41,126 nucleotides of DNA, taken from assembly GCA_037445895.1 (NCBI GenBank), contig JBBIJO010000016.1, positions 1 through 41,126 of the forward strand, read 5' to 3'. Below the pieces are notes generated by a model. The model was not told the DNA's origin. It was given only the letters and a program-made list of their open reading frames with translations, and did not search any database. Each line of letters opens with the position of its first letter. Position 1 is the stretch's first letter. Below, piece by piece: positions 1 through 8,516 of the stretch. Both the position numbers and the translations under genes were made by a program. Origin of the DNA: JBBIJO01 sp037445895 (lineage in GTDB: Bacteria; Bacteroidota; Ignavibacteria; Kapaibacteriales; UBA2268).

Positions 1-3000
1 TCACATCAACATTCATATCCAACAACGCTACTACATTGTTCTTGAACGTAGTCCCTTTCGAACTCTGTATCGCAACCCCAGAAACGTAACCAGTTGTCAA
101 CAAGGAAGTGTTCGAAATAACTATAGTATTGTTTACGATTTGGTCGTTTCGGCTGTAGTATCCAGTATAACGGGGCAACAGAAGCGAAGCACTACGTTCT
201 GTTGTTAGGTAAATCCCCATACGGTTTGCCGATTGAGCATTTGTATTCAAGCCCCAAATGATATTATTAAATATTTTGTTGTTCTCTGGAACATCTGGGT
301 AGAATACTTGGGAGGGGTTCGAGAATGGATAAGAATTTCGGACTTGCTCAACTTTGATACCGTAGGAGGCTACTGCCGAATTGACATTGCTAATTTCGTT
401 CCCATCGACAGTATTGCCAATTGTATTGTATCCATTATAACCACTACGGCGATCTCCACCGAGTATAATACCAGCAGCATCGTATCCACTTAAGCCCGAG
501 ACATTGTAGATTTTATTTCGAACGACTTTCGAGCCCTCTTCGTGCCCGAGGAAAATACCCGAGCGAAAAACATTGTAGATTGTATTATTCGAAATTTCGT
601 TGTTCTGGTTATAATATCGCAAATAAATTGCTTGCCCTTGGTTGAACAATGGACCAATGCCAAGAGAGACAATGCCAAAACCAAACCCGCTGATTTCGTT
701 GCCTTTAATAACGTTGTTTGCATTAGGCAAAGTATCGAGATTGAACGAGTTCGAAGTTTCGTCGTCCTTGTTTGTTGGGGTTTTACTTCGCAAGACGATT
801 CCAGCACTGTATGTTTCGTTGCCGGGTCGTAAATCGGCTTGGAATTGGAACATTGATAAAGCGGTATTATATAACGTCAAAGGCAAAGAAGCTCGACGCG
901 AGACGTTGTTATCGTCGAAATTAGTTATAATACAGTTTTGAATTTTAATGTTCGAAGCACCATTTCCTAAGTAGAAAACCGAACGGAATGGACTATTTGT
1001 ATTTAAAACGAATTTCATAGATTTTTGCGAGCCACCATCGAAGATGATATAGCCATCGGAATTTGCATATTTCCTTACCAAACTTGGGATTACCTCAAGC
1101 ACTGGTGCATTACTGTTCATAGGACTCGGATTTTGTCCAAACAAAATCCCTACTCCGTTACCGGTGCTAAGTTTAATAGTAATGCTCGATTTCGATAGAC
1201 TTCGAATTGTCGAAGGCTTGAAGGTAATTGTATTTTGTGGGCTAACTCCGATAATTTTCGAAGATAAATCCAACGCTGGGAAGGGTGAATTAAGATTCCC
1301 GACGTCGTAGAAAGTATCGGTTAGTTCGAAAACGACCGGCCCAGTCAACCCACGTAGATACAAATCATTAAGAGCATCCTGGAATGTTGTGTAATTTCTA
1401 GAACTTCCTTGATACATCGTTCCAATTGTATATGTTCCAGCCATTGCATGAACGACTTCGAAAAGCTTACAATAGGTATCGTTACTTTGAACGGGGTCGC
1501 CTTCGGCGGCAATTGTTATGCATATCTTGTATGTTCCGGCATCGGGTGGAATAAAGTTGTCGGGGAAAATTACACTTGTAATGTTATTCCTTCCAGTTGG
1601 AACATCTTGGATAATCGTATTGCTTCGGAAGACTGTATCATAAGGTGGAGTCATTTTTACAACATAGACGTATGCTGGTGCATCGGAGATAACACCAACG
1701 CCATTGTTCCGGAAGATTGCCCGAACTCGAAGTGGACGTCCTACAAAGACGCTATCGCCCGGAGTAGTTATTGCATAGGATTCTCCTTCTATGTCGTAAG
1801 CAACATTGAATTCAAACGTTTCGCCTTGCCGCGGGTAACGGTTGTTGTAGGTTTCGTCGTCGTAAGGTGGATAGGTTGGGGTTGCGGTGATAACCGCTTG
1901 ATAATCGCCAACATCGCGAGGTCGGAATACCCGAAAATTAATTTGAACACCATCGCCGGTATTCAATGGTGGAGTGTTAGCAACGGTAGGCCAACGAACT
2001 GTATCGGTCATTTCTATATTCCCATTGCGCGTTACCGTGCAAGCAGCATAAAAGGAATCTACCTGCGAAATTCCAATGTTTACGATTCTTGCTTGAATTG
2101 GGATACTTACCGAAAGAGGATATTTCCTATCGGTTTTTGATTTGGGCGAAAGCAAAGAGGTAATGGCAAGGTCGTAGTCGTTGGCAATAACAAAAGTCTT
2201 TGACGGAATCGGTTGAACATAGCTGAAAGAAGGAAGTTCCATTTGTGCTTCAACTATGTATTCGCCACCAGGAATTTGGCTTCGATTGGTAAATAAATCC
2301 AAGGCTCCATTTGTTCCAGCCGCAAGACCTTTTGCATAGGGGATATAAGCAGTTGCGGGTTGACCAAGCGGTTGAGGAGAAAAATAAATTAATTCATCGC
2401 TTGGGTCGGCTTTCGTTCCTGTGTATATGATTTTATAATTTGGATTTCGTCGTGGGTCGGCTGGCAGCGGTCCGGATATTTTGTAACGCCCATAAACTTC
2501 GGCTTGCCCCGAGATTCTATTGAAAATCATTGCTGGCTTTTGAGTGCCACCGGTGCCATCGTAAATGTTTCCACGGCGAAGAATTGTTCCTTCCGTAGGC
2601 CACGCATCGACAAGGCTGGGGAATGCCGTCAACGAAATCGTTTTGCCCGGGGTTAGGTATGCAGCAGTTGAACTGTTCGTATACGATAGATTATACCTTG
2701 GAGCCGGATTTACATTAGAAAAGTGTGCAACAAACGTCGCGCCAGGTTCAATGTTGATGTATCGGCTGTTCTGTGTCCCAACGAATCCGATTCGCGGCAT
2801 ATAATAATCGCCATACATATCCCAGTAATTAAAACTTCCATAATTCATTGAACCATAAACGATATCAACCTTGTTAGAAGTTTCGTAGAGTTTTATTTGG
2901 AAATTCATATTAGCATTCCACTGGTAATAGAAATCCATTCCTAACCATTGGAATACTACCACACGATTCGGCGCCACTCCTTGAACTTCGTAGCCCATAC

Positions 3001-3355
3001 CACCACGAACGTATAAATCGTAGCGCATTGCTTGAATCGATGAGTAAACATCGGTTAAATATGTACAATAATAACAGTAGTAATTGTAGAGAGGATAAAG
3101 AGTAAGATAACCATTTGCACTCATATAAACATAGGAGTTAAAGTAGTTATCGTATTTGAATTGGAAAGGCAGAGAAACCGAATAAACGTTATCGTCGGCA
3201 ACGTAGGCAAGAACTGTCCAACCAGTTGATTCTTGGAAAGTTCCGTTGGTAATATTGCACGTCATATCTGTTAGTAACTGCGAACGGGCTGGTTGCCCGA
3301 ACATTATCAAGCTAACCAAAATGATTAGCCCAACTTTGGATAGTTTGGTTAACAT
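1..3355 (-). CDS. Giant secreted parallel beta-helix surface protein (3' end outside window)
   Basis: Reading the minus strand from ATG at 3355 gives 1118 uninterrupted codons plus one base to the window edge, so the C-terminus is missing. Residues 1-25 are a signal peptide (MLTKLSKVGLIILVSLIMFG, then QPARSQ). An N-terminal aromatic-rich beta domain of roughly 250 residues follows (many Tyr/Trp, e.g. YNYYCYYCTYLTDVYSS). After it come immunoglobulin-like or CARDB-like stretches (e.g. AFPSLVDAWPTEGTIL and KYPLSVSIPIQARIVNIGIS). From about residue 640 there is a right-handed beta-helix region with repeated NNTIYNV, RNKIYNVSG and NEISGFGFGI rungs. Such proteins are typically exported by Bacteroidota-type organisms and often carry a C-terminal sorting domain, which would lie beyond the window. 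An AAGGAGG ribosome-binding site precedes the ATG. It could be an adhesin or a polysaccharide-active protein; the substrate is unknown. Confidence 0.88.
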   Translation of the reverse strand, partial: MLTKLSKVGLIILVSLIMFGQPARSQLLTDMTCNITNGTFQESTGWTVLAYVADDNVYSVSLPFQFKYDNYFNSYVYMSANGYLTLYPLYNYYCYYCTYLTDVYSSIQAMRYDLYVRGGMGYEVQGVAPNRVVVFQWLGMDFYYQWNANMNFQIKLYETSNKVDIVYGSMNYGSFNYWDMYGDYYMPRIGFVGTQNSRYINIEPGATFVAHFSNVNPAPRYNLSYTNSSTAAYLTPGKTISLTAFPSLVDAWPTEGTILRRGNIYDGTGGTQKPAMIFNRISGQAEVYGRYKISGPLPADPRRNPNYKIIYTGTKADPSDELIYFSPQPLGQPATAYIPYAKGLAAGTNGALDLFTNRSQIPGGEYIVEAQMELPSFSYVQPIPSKTFVIANDYDLAITSLLSPKSKTDRKYPLSVSIPIQARIVNIGISQVDSFYAACTVTRNGNIEMTDTVRWPTVANTPPLNTGDGVQINFRVFRPRDVGDYQAVITATPTYPPYDDETYNNRYPRQGETFEFNVAYDIEGESYAITTPGDSVFVGRPLRVRAIFRNNGVGVISDAPAYVYVVKMTPPYDTVFRSNTIIQDVPTGRNNITSVIFPDNFIPPDAGTYKICITIAAEGDPVQSNDTYCKLFEVVHAMAGTYTIGTMYQGSSRNYTTFQDALNDLYLRGLTGPVVFELTDTFYDVGNLNSPFPALDLSSKIIGVSPQNTITFKPSTIRSLSKSSITIKLSTGNGVGILFGQNPSPMNSNAPVLEVIPSLVRKYANSDGYIIFDGGSQKSMKFVLNTNSPFRSVFYLGNGASNIKIQNCIITNFDDNNVSRRASLPLTLYNTALSMFQFQADLRPGNETYSAGIVLRSKTPTNKDDETSNSFNLDTLPNANNVIKGNEISGFGFGIVSLGIGPLFNQGQAIYLRYYNQNNEISNNTIYNVFRSGIFLGHEEGSKVVRNKIYNVSGLSGYDAAGIILGGDRRSGYNGYNTIGNTVDGNEISNVNSAVASYGIKVEQVRNSYPFSNPSQVFYPDVPENNKIFNNIIWGLNTNAQSANRMGIYLTTERSASLLLPRYTGYYSRNDQIVNNTIVISNTSLLTTGYVSGVAIQSSKGTTFKNNVVALLDMNVDV

Positions 3356-3359
3356 AAAG

Positions 3360-3366
3360 CCTCCTT
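3360..3366 (-). promoter_or_regulatory. Strong Shine-Dalgarno of the surface-protein gene
   Basis: The minus strand reads AAGGAGG followed by CTTT and then ATG. Most genes in this window have weak or no Shine-Dalgarno sequence, so this near-perfect site fixes the start at 3355 and suggests strong translation. Confidence 0.75.
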
Positions 3367-3660
3367 GTTAAAAAGAAACATATTTTATAAACCCATTTTA
3401 ATAATACAAATAATACAACACAATCTTTTATTTTTTTGTTTTTGTCACGATTTAAACTACTCTTTGTCGCTAATAGAACTACAAAATGGCTTTTCGTATA
3501 TGGTGAATCCTCATACTTCAAAGTTTCCATTTTGTTGCTCCTTAGCCTACACCAAACTTAACGTTTGTTATTTAAATATGTTGCGGACTTTGACAAAAAT
3601 TGAAAGAATTTTTCAATAATTTGATTAAGTGTAATGCTTTTTTTGTAACAACAATCTGAC

Positions 3661-3682
3661 AGTGTCAAAAAAAGTTGACACT
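3661..3682. promoter_or_regulatory. 8-bp perfect inverted repeat AGTGTCAA-N6-TTGACACT
   Basis: The arms AGTGTCAA (3661-3668) and TTGACACT (3675-3682) flank a 6-nt A-rich spacer, two bases beyond the rlpA stop codon. On the minus strand no T-run follows, so it is a poor intrinsic terminator for rlpA. It may be an operator for the surface-protein gene or a processing hairpin. Confidence 0.4.
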
Positions 3683-3684
3683 TT

Positions 3685-4104
3685 TCATTTTATGACCTCA
3701 ATTTTGACACGAACTATTCCTTTTTGCAACATATCGAGTTCTTTTGCGGCGCGTGTCGAAAGGTCAACGATACGGCTAGGAACGAAAGGGCCACGATCGT
3801 TCACTCGAACGATTATCGTTAGTTGATTGTCGAGGTTTGTAACTTTCAATTTTGTTCCAAATGGTAAACTTCTGTGTGCGGCTGTCAGTTCGTTCGAATC
3901 ATAAATTTCCCCCGATGCGGTTGTTTTGCCTACGAATGAATCGGCATAGAACGAAGCATAACCGATTTCGGAATAATATTCTGGATTTGCTTCTGAATTG
4001 GCGGGTGGGGTCTTGGCGTTACTATATCGAATTGCGGAACTGCAAGCCACAAGTTGCAATCCAAAGATGATAAAGAGCAATTGTTTAGAGTAAAGGGCTC
4101 GCAT
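3685..4104 (-). CDS. rlpA: RlpA-like lipoprotein, double-psi beta-barrel
   Basis: Rare lipoprotein A is an outer-membrane lipoprotein acting on peptidoglycan; in some species it is a lytic transglycosylase on denuded glycan. With start ATG at 4104 the protein is 139 residues: a lipoprotein signal (MRALYSKQLLFIIFGLQLVA, then Cys21), a short linker, and a complete DPBB domain. The hallmark strings are IGYASFYADSFVGKTTASGE, LTAAHRSLPFGT, VTNL, VNDRGPF and RIVDLSTRAA. There is no SPOR domain, so this is the short form. An upstream in-frame start at 4140 would add 12 residues before the signal peptide and is less likely. The chosen start overlaps the end of the ManC-like gene by 20 bp, implying co-transcription with it. 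Confidence 0.85.
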   Translation of the reverse strand: MRALYSKQLLFIIFGLQLVACSSAIRYSNAKTPPANSEANPEYYSEIGYASFYADSFVGKTTASGEIYDSNELTAAHRSLPFGTKLKVTNLDNQLTIIVRVNDRGPFVPSRIVDLSTRAAKELDMLQKGIVRVKIEVIK

Positions 4105-5182
4105 TTTTTCTTCGCAAGTAGTTAACGATTTCGATAACACGATTGGTTGCTCCGCGACGGCAAATTAAAAGGGCGATTGGTGTATCGATAACAACAAGGT
4201 CTTCGACGTCTATTGTTGCAATTACTTTTTCGTACGAACGAATGAAAGAATTACGAGTGTCGATTGTCAGAACGTCGCCGACTATGCAGTTGTTGTCCGA
4301 ATCTTTCAGCGAAAGCCGGTAAATTTCGTCCCAAGTTCCTACATCGCTCCAAGTGAATGCCGATTCAAGGACATAGACGTTGCGAGCTCTTTCGAGTATT
4401 CCGACATCGAGCGATTCAGATTGGATTTGGCGATAAGTTTCGTCCACTGCTTGTTCGAAATTAGATTTTCCGAGGAGTTTTTTTAGAATTGTGAAATAAT
4501 TGTGTGTTTCGGGTGAACAAATATGCAATGATTCCCAAAAGATAGAGATTTTCCATACATAAATTCCTGTGTTCCAAAGGAATTCACCAGTCGAAAGGAA
4601 ACGTTTTGCAGTTTCGAAATCTGGTTTTTCGGCGAATGTTTTCGTAAATCGAATTCCCTTTTCGTAGAATTTGCCGAGATTGCCGGGTTTGTTATCCACT
4701 TGAATATATCCGTAATTTGTCTCGGGCCGAGTAGGTGTAATCCCGATTGTAACGATAGAATTTCTTTCGGTAGCAAATTCGACTGCTGTTTCGATTTTAT
4801 TCTTAAATTCACCAAGATTGGAAATGTGATGGTCCGCGGGAAACACGACAGCAACCGAATCTTTGGGATATTTAACTGAAAGATGGGTAAGGGCAAGCGA
4901 CACACAAGGCATAGTATGGCGCGGGAATGGCTCGCTGATTATATTGCTTTCTGGTATATTTGGAACTTGTTGGCGGATAAGCTCTGTAAACCTTTGGGAA
5001 GTTACAATATAAGTGTCCTCGATTGGAAATATATCGAGCAATCGCTCGATTGTGTTCTGCAAAAGGGTTCCATTCCCAATAAAGTGTTTGAACTGTTTGG
5101 GTATTTGTTCTGTGCTTTTAGGCCAAAGCATAGGGCTTGTGCCGCCAGCCATAACAATTGCAAATTTTTTGGTTTCTGCCAT
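4085..5182 (-). CDS. manC: Mannose-1-phosphate guanylyltransferase-like protein with altered signature
   Basis: This 365-residue NTP-sugar transferase has the ManC/GMP family layout. The family makes GDP-mannose from mannose-1-phosphate and GTP for glycan synthesis. Recognisable family strings are PKQF (about residue 28), FPADHHI, FLWNTGIYVWK, FTWSDVGTWDEIY and DTPIALLICRRG. The oddity is the nucleotide-binding loop. Where the family has AGGxGTRxWP, this protein reads AGGTSPMLWP (residues 12-21), so the usual Gly-Thr-Arg is Ser-Pro-Met and the catalytic Arg is absent. The Shine-Dalgarno AGAGGAG lies inside the end of queE, two bases upstream of this gene, so the two are translationally linked. 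Either activity is reduced or the protein has diverged in substrate. Confidence 0.8.
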   Translation of the reverse strand: MAETKKFAIVMAGGTSPMLWPKSTEQIPKQFKHFIGNGTLLQNTIERLLDIFPIEDTYIVTSQRFTELIRQQVPNIPESNIISEPFPRHTMPCVSLALTHLSVKYPKDSVAVVFPADHHISNLGEFKNKIETAVEFATERNSIVTIGITPTRPETNYGYIQVDNKPGNLGKFYEKGIRFTKTFAEKPDFETAKRFLSTGEFLWNTGIYVWKISIFWESLHICSPETHNYFTILKKLLGKSNFEQAVDETYRQIQSESLDVGILERARNVYVLESAFTWSDVGTWDEIYRLSLKDSDNNCIVGDVLTIDTRNSFIRSYEKVIATIDVEDLVVIDTPIALLICRRGATNRVIEIVNYLRRKNASPLL

Positions 5183-5183
5183 A

Positions 5184-5864
5184 TCAGACTCCTCTTTTAT
5201 CGTTACCCCAAATGAATTTGTGAATTTGAAGATTTAACCGAACAGGAAGAGCATCCTTTAAAATCCATTCAGAAAGGACGGAAGGTTCAAGTTCACCCCA
5301 AACGGGAGAAAAAAGAACACACCCAACTCGGTTAAATAGATTAAGGTCGCGTATTCTTTCTTTTGCCCAATCGTAATCGGAACGGTTTGCAACAACAAAT
5401 TTCACTTCGTCCTTTTTATCCAAGTATTCTAAATTTTTATAATTATTAAACTTATCCATCTTTGAGTCTGGACATTTAATGTCCACTATTTTAATCACTC
5501 GTGGTTCAACCTCCGAAATATCCAAATGCCCGTTGGTTTCGAGTGCAACCAAATAACCTTTTTCGCACAGATATTTCATAAATGGTATTATTGCCTTTTG
5601 ATTTAATGGTTCTCCGCCGGTTATGGTTACAAATTTTACCCCCGAGATTACAATCCTGTGGAAAATATCCTCGCCGCTCATATTTTTTTCTCTTTGCTTC
5701 AAATCGAGAGCATAGGGAGTGTCACACCATCGGCAACGCAGTTCACATCCTTGAAGTCGAACAAACACACAAGGCAACCCCGCACGTGTTCCCTCGCCTT
5801 GTATCGAAACAAAAACTTCCGATACATTGAATTGATACCGAAGAAGTGCGTCGATACTTGCCAT
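5184..5864 (-). CDS. queE: 7-carboxy-7-deazaguanine synthase, radical SAM
   Basis: QueE converts 6-carboxytetrahydropterin to 7-carboxy-7-deazaguanine in queuosine/preQ0 biosynthesis. At 226 residues it has the expected length. Family strings are SEVFVSIQGEGTRAGLPCVF, then the radical SAM cluster motif Cys40-X3-Cys44-X2-Cys47 (CELRCRWCDTPYAL), ITGGEPLNQ, LETNGHLD and VDIKCPDSKM. It ends one base before the ManC-like start and begins 9 bases after the rlmD stop, so it is in one run with both. No other queuosine genes are in the window. Confidence 0.93.
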   Translation of the reverse strand: MASIDALLRYQFNVSEVFVSIQGEGTRAGLPCVFVRLQGCELRCRWCDTPYALDLKQREKNMSGEDIFHRIVISGVKFVTITGGEPLNQKAIIPFMKYLCEKGYLVALETNGHLDISEVEPRVIKIVDIKCPDSKMDKFNNYKNLEYLDKKDEVKFVVANRSDYDWAKERIRDLNLFNRVGCVLFSPVWGELEPSVLSEWILKDALPVRLNLQIHKFIWGNDKRGV

Positions 5865-5873
5865 AATTACCCT

Positions 5874-7280
5874 TTATTTTTGTTCTAAAACAGCAATCGA
5901 TTCAACGTGATATGTTTGGGGAAACATATCAACGGGTTGAATCTCTACTAAATTATAAAAATTACTTAAGACTGAAAAGTCTCTTGCTTGTGTTGCAGGA
6001 TTGCAACTTATGTAAATTATCTTTTGGGGCAAAACTTCTATTAACGCTTCGAGGAGATTTTTGTGCATTCCCGAGCGTGGCGGGTCAACAACAACTAAAT
6101 CTGGTCGTTCAAGTTTTTTAAATTCACTTAATATAGTTTTCGAATGTAGGTCCTTTGCATAGAAAACAACATTGTGAATTCCATTCATCGTAGCGTTGTC
6201 CCGTGCGTCTTGAATCGAACTTTGGCTAATTTCCAAACCAAATACAAATTCAGATTGCTTTGCCAATGGTAGTGTTATTGTCCCGGCGCCGCAATATAAA
6301 TCCCATACGATTTTCGCACCTCCATTGTTATAGCTAATAACTTTTGCAATTAATTGCTCGGCTTGTTCGGGATTGACTTGGAAGAACGAAAATGGAGAAA
6401 TTTTAAAACGGATTCCACACAAATTTTCGATTAGATTTCCTTTTCCTTTCAAGACCATAGTTGAACCTGTTGTTGTAGGCGAAAGAGAATCGTTCGAAGC
6501 GTAAATAAGATGGTCGATTTCCGGGCGCGAAATAAGTTCATCGCCCATTAGCCACGCTAAGAACTTATTCTCGATTTCACTACGTTGGGAGCTTGTTATC
6601 ACAATTACCATCATCTCGCCTTCGGAGCGCGAAAAACGGAACACAAGGTTACGTAGAAAACCTTTGTGGGTTCGTAGATTGTATGCGGGAATATTTAATT
6701 TAAGTGCTTCTTGTTTAATTAATTGCAATATTGGATTAGCTTTTTCGGGATGAAGAAGGCAATAGTTTAAATCCAATACTTTATCGAAACGTTCCGGAAT
6801 ATGGAAACCAAGAGCAAAATTTTTTTGAATAATTTCATCTCCGGCTTGGATTTCGTCGCGAGTTAACCATCGAGATGTTCCGAAAGTAAATTCGGTCTTA
6901 TTCCGGTAATAAAATATGTTTGGGGCTGGAAGGGTAGGGTGGACAATTTGTGGCTCGATTTTTCCAATCCTTTCGAAAGCGTCGATAACAAAACTCCGTT
7001 TCCAATGCAGTTGTTTATCGTAGGAAAGATTTTGGAATGAACAGCCTCCGCAAATCCCGAAGTATTCACACCTCGAAGGAATTCTATTCGGCGAAGGAGT
7101 AATAATTCGGGTGATTTTCCCTTCGGAATATTTTTTTTTGCATTTTGTTAGTTCTACTTCGACAATGTCGCCGGGCACAGCATTCCGAACGAATACAACT
7201 TTACCATTGTGATGGGAAACTCCTTTGCCTTCGAACGCAAGCGATTCTATTTCTAATTGTATTTTCTCGATATTTTTCAT
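5874..7280 (-). CDS. rlmD: 23S rRNA (uracil-5-)-methyltransferase, RlmD/RumA type
   Basis: This SAM-dependent methyltransferase of the TrmA/RlmD family makes 5-methyluridine in RNA. The order is: N-terminal TRAM domain (residues 1-60), iron-sulfur cysteines C71, C77 and C80 (CEYFGICGGC) with a likely fourth Cys in NYCLLHP, the SAM site DLYCGAGTITLPL, VVDPPRSG, and the catalytic-nucleophile motif SCNPATQARDF. I place the start at ATG 7280. A longer GTG start at 7304 would lie inside the stem of the upstream terminator and adds only MDSLFLLI. RlmD versus RlmCD specificity cannot be assigned from sequence alone. Confidence 0.88.
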   Translation of the reverse strand: MKNIEKIQLEIESLAFEGKGVSHHNGKVVFVRNAVPGDIVEVELTKCKKKYSEGKITRIITPSPNRIPSRCEYFGICGGCSFQNLSYDKQLHWKRSFVIDAFERIGKIEPQIVHPTLPAPNIFYYRNKTEFTFGTSRWLTRDEIQAGDEIIQKNFALGFHIPERFDKVLDLNYCLLHPEKANPILQLIKQEALKLNIPAYNLRTHKGFLRNLVFRFSRSEGEMMVIVITSSQRSEIENKFLAWLMGDELISRPEIDHLIYASNDSLSPTTTGSTMVLKGKGNLIENLCGIRFKISPFSFFQVNPEQAEQLIAKVISYNNGGAKIVWDLYCGAGTITLPLAKQSEFVFGLEISQSSIQDARDNATMNGIHNVVFYAKDLHSKTILSEFKKLERPDLVVVDPPRSGMHKNLLEALIEVLPQKIIYISCNPATQARDFSVLSNFYNLVEIQPVDMFPQTYHVESIAVLEQK

Positions 7281-7287
7281 AATCAAC

Positions 7288-7322
7288 AAAAAAAGGCTGT
7301 CCACACTCGAAAAAGAACAGCC
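7288..7322 (-). terminator. Intrinsic terminator of the rpsF-rplI transcript
   Basis: On the minus strand GGCTGTTC (7322-7315) pairs with GGACAGCC (7302-7295, one G-U), with a 12-nt loop, followed directly by seven T (7294-7288). It begins 25 bases after the rplI stop and ends just before the rlmD ATG. Confidence 0.85.
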
Positions 7323-7347
7323 CCGCGATTTTCAAAATGAGCGTTTT

Positions 7348-7800
7348 TTATTCTTCTTCGCTGATAACCCAAACTTTAATGGTAGCAAAAATGTCTTGGA
7401 ATAATTTTATTTTTATATCGAAAATGCCAAGCGATTTAATTGGTTCGTCGAGAATAATTTGGCGTTTGTCAATTTCGTAGTTGTAGTCTTCTTTAAGTTT
7501 TTCGGCAATCATAATTTGGGTGACGGAACCATAGAGTCGCCCTTCCTCGCCGACTTTCATTGGAATTGATAATTGAACCTGCGAAAGTTCGTTTGCTAAT
7601 TCTTCGGCTCGTATTCTATCGACTTCCAATCGTTTCTGTAGTCGCTTCTTTTCTATTTCGAGAGCTTTAACAGCTCCTTCGGTTGCAACATAGGCATAAC
7701 CACGAGGAATTAAGTAGTTTCGAGCATATCCATCTTTGACGTGAATAACTTCGCCCGTCCTGCCTAATGTTTCTAAATCCTTTCTTAATATAATTTTCAT
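7348..7800 (-). CDS. rplI: 50S ribosomal protein L9
   Basis: This 150-residue L9 has the classic N-terminal domain (MKIILRKDLETLGRTGEV, KDGYARNYLIPRGYA), the long connecting helix (about residues 42-75) and the C-terminal domain with GRLYGSVT. It is 24 bases downstream of rpsF. A strong terminator follows, so rpsF-rplI is a two-gene unit here. Confidence 0.97.
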   Translation of the reverse strand: MKIILRKDLETLGRTGEVIHVKDGYARNYLIPRGYAYVATEGAVKALEIEKKRLQKRLEVDRIRAEELANELSQVQLSIPMKVGEEGRLYGSVTQIMIAEKLKEDYNYEIDKRQIILDEPIKSLGIFDIKIKLFQDIFATIKVWVISEEE

Positions 7801-7824
7801 ATTATTCCCTTATTTTTTCTATAA

Positions 7825-8307
7825 TTAATTTTCGGAAGGAACGGTTTGCGCTTCACTCTCTGGTTCATCTACTTGAATTGGATTTTCGATTGCGTCGTCT
7901 GCGATTTGTTGAGCAGCATCGGCTGTGGGCTCATCCGTTCGCGGTAACTCCGATGACGATATTCCAGTGCTCTTTCCTTCGGCAATCATCTTCAAGCGAA
8001 GATTTTTGAGTTTTTTAGATAACGCCAGCGTTAAATGCCGAAGAACTGTATCTTCGAGTATTAGGAATCGTTCGAAAATTGGTATCGAACTGGGCGACGA
8101 CTCGTAAACAAGATGGACATAGTATCCATTGTATTTTTTGTTAATTGGATAAGCAAGCCGCCGTCGGCCCCATTTGTTAATCTGGATAATATCTGCACCC
8201 AGATTCTCTATGTAGCTCGTAACTTTGCTAATAACCGATTCGACATCGGGGTCTTCCAACGCTGCATTGACTATTAAAGTCGTTTCGTAAATCTTTCTTA
8301 TACTCAT
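7825..8307 (-). CDS. rpsF: 30S ribosomal protein S6 with acidic C-terminal tail
   Basis: This is ribosomal protein S6, 160 residues. The folded domain is residues 1-100: YETTLIVNAALEDPDVES, WGRRRLAYPINKKYNGYYVHL and EDTVLRHLTL. A low-complexity Asp/Glu/Ala-rich tail from about residue 118 resembles the extended tails of Bacteroidota-type S6. In most bacteria ssb and/or rpsR lie between rpsF and rplI; here neither does. A well-formed promoter lies at 8366-8397. Confidence 0.95.
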   Translation of the reverse strand: MSIRKIYETTLIVNAALEDPDVESVISKVTSYIENLGADIIQINKWGRRRLAYPINKKYNGYYVHLVYESSPSSIPIFERFLILEDTVLRHLTLALSKKLKNLRLKMIAEGKSTGISSSELPRTDEPTADAAQQIADDAIENPIQVDEPESEAQTVPSEN

Positions 8308-8365
8308 ATCTTCACCAAATCTTACAAAATCTAACTTTCTTAAATATTGATTTTTTAAAGAGCTA

Positions 8366-8397
8366 CAAAATTAAGATATTAATTTATATTTTCAAAA
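8366..8397 (-). promoter_or_regulatory. Bacteroidota-type promoter of rpsF-rplI
   Basis: The minus strand shows TTTTG (8397-8393), a 19-nt spacer, and TAATTTTG (8373-8366). This matches the -33 TTTG / -7 TAnnTTTG consensus of Bacteroidota sigma-A. The predicted transcription start is about 50 nt before the rpsF ATG. Confidence 0.7.
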
Positions 8398-8513
8398 TTT
8401 TTTGAAATACGGGATGCAGAATCATCTTCGCAAACTACTTCGCTTGTTTGTTTTAATTTGTAATAATGTGGTGCTTGCGGCAAAACTTTAAATCCTTCTC
8501 TGATTTTCCCCAT
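8379..8513 (-). CDS. Candidate small protein, 44 aa
   Basis: An ATG at 8513 opens a 44-codon frame ending in TAA at 8381-8379. It reads MGKIREGFKVLPQAPHYYKL, then KQTSEVVCEDDSASRISKNF, then ENIN. The balanced, charged composition looks protein-like and the frame fills an otherwise empty gap. I recognise no family. Against it: it is short, lacks an obvious Shine-Dalgarno because a large inverted repeat sits immediately upstream, and its 3' end overlaps the rpsF promoter. Confidence 0.4.
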   Translation of the reverse strand: MGKIREGFKVLPQAPHYYKLKQTSEVVCEDDSASRISKNFENIN

Positions 8514-8516
8514 TAT

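Larger units (their letters stand above)
3356..3684. other. Gene-free 329-bp leader/promoter region of the surface protein
   Basis: This AT-rich stretch lies between the rlpA stop and the giant surface-protein start. No ORF in it looks like protein. On the minus strand TAAGTTTG (3553-3560) fits the Bacteroidota -7 consensus TAnnTTTG, but I see no well-spaced -33 TTTG. If it is used, it would leave a leader of about 190 nt. An 8-bp perfect inverted repeat lies at the rlpA end. Confidence 0.4.

Noticed and set aside
233..2804. Several plus-strand frames, including one of 243 residues at 1409-2140
   Set aside because: They lie opposite the continuous minus-strand beta-helix protein and their composition is that of its complement.
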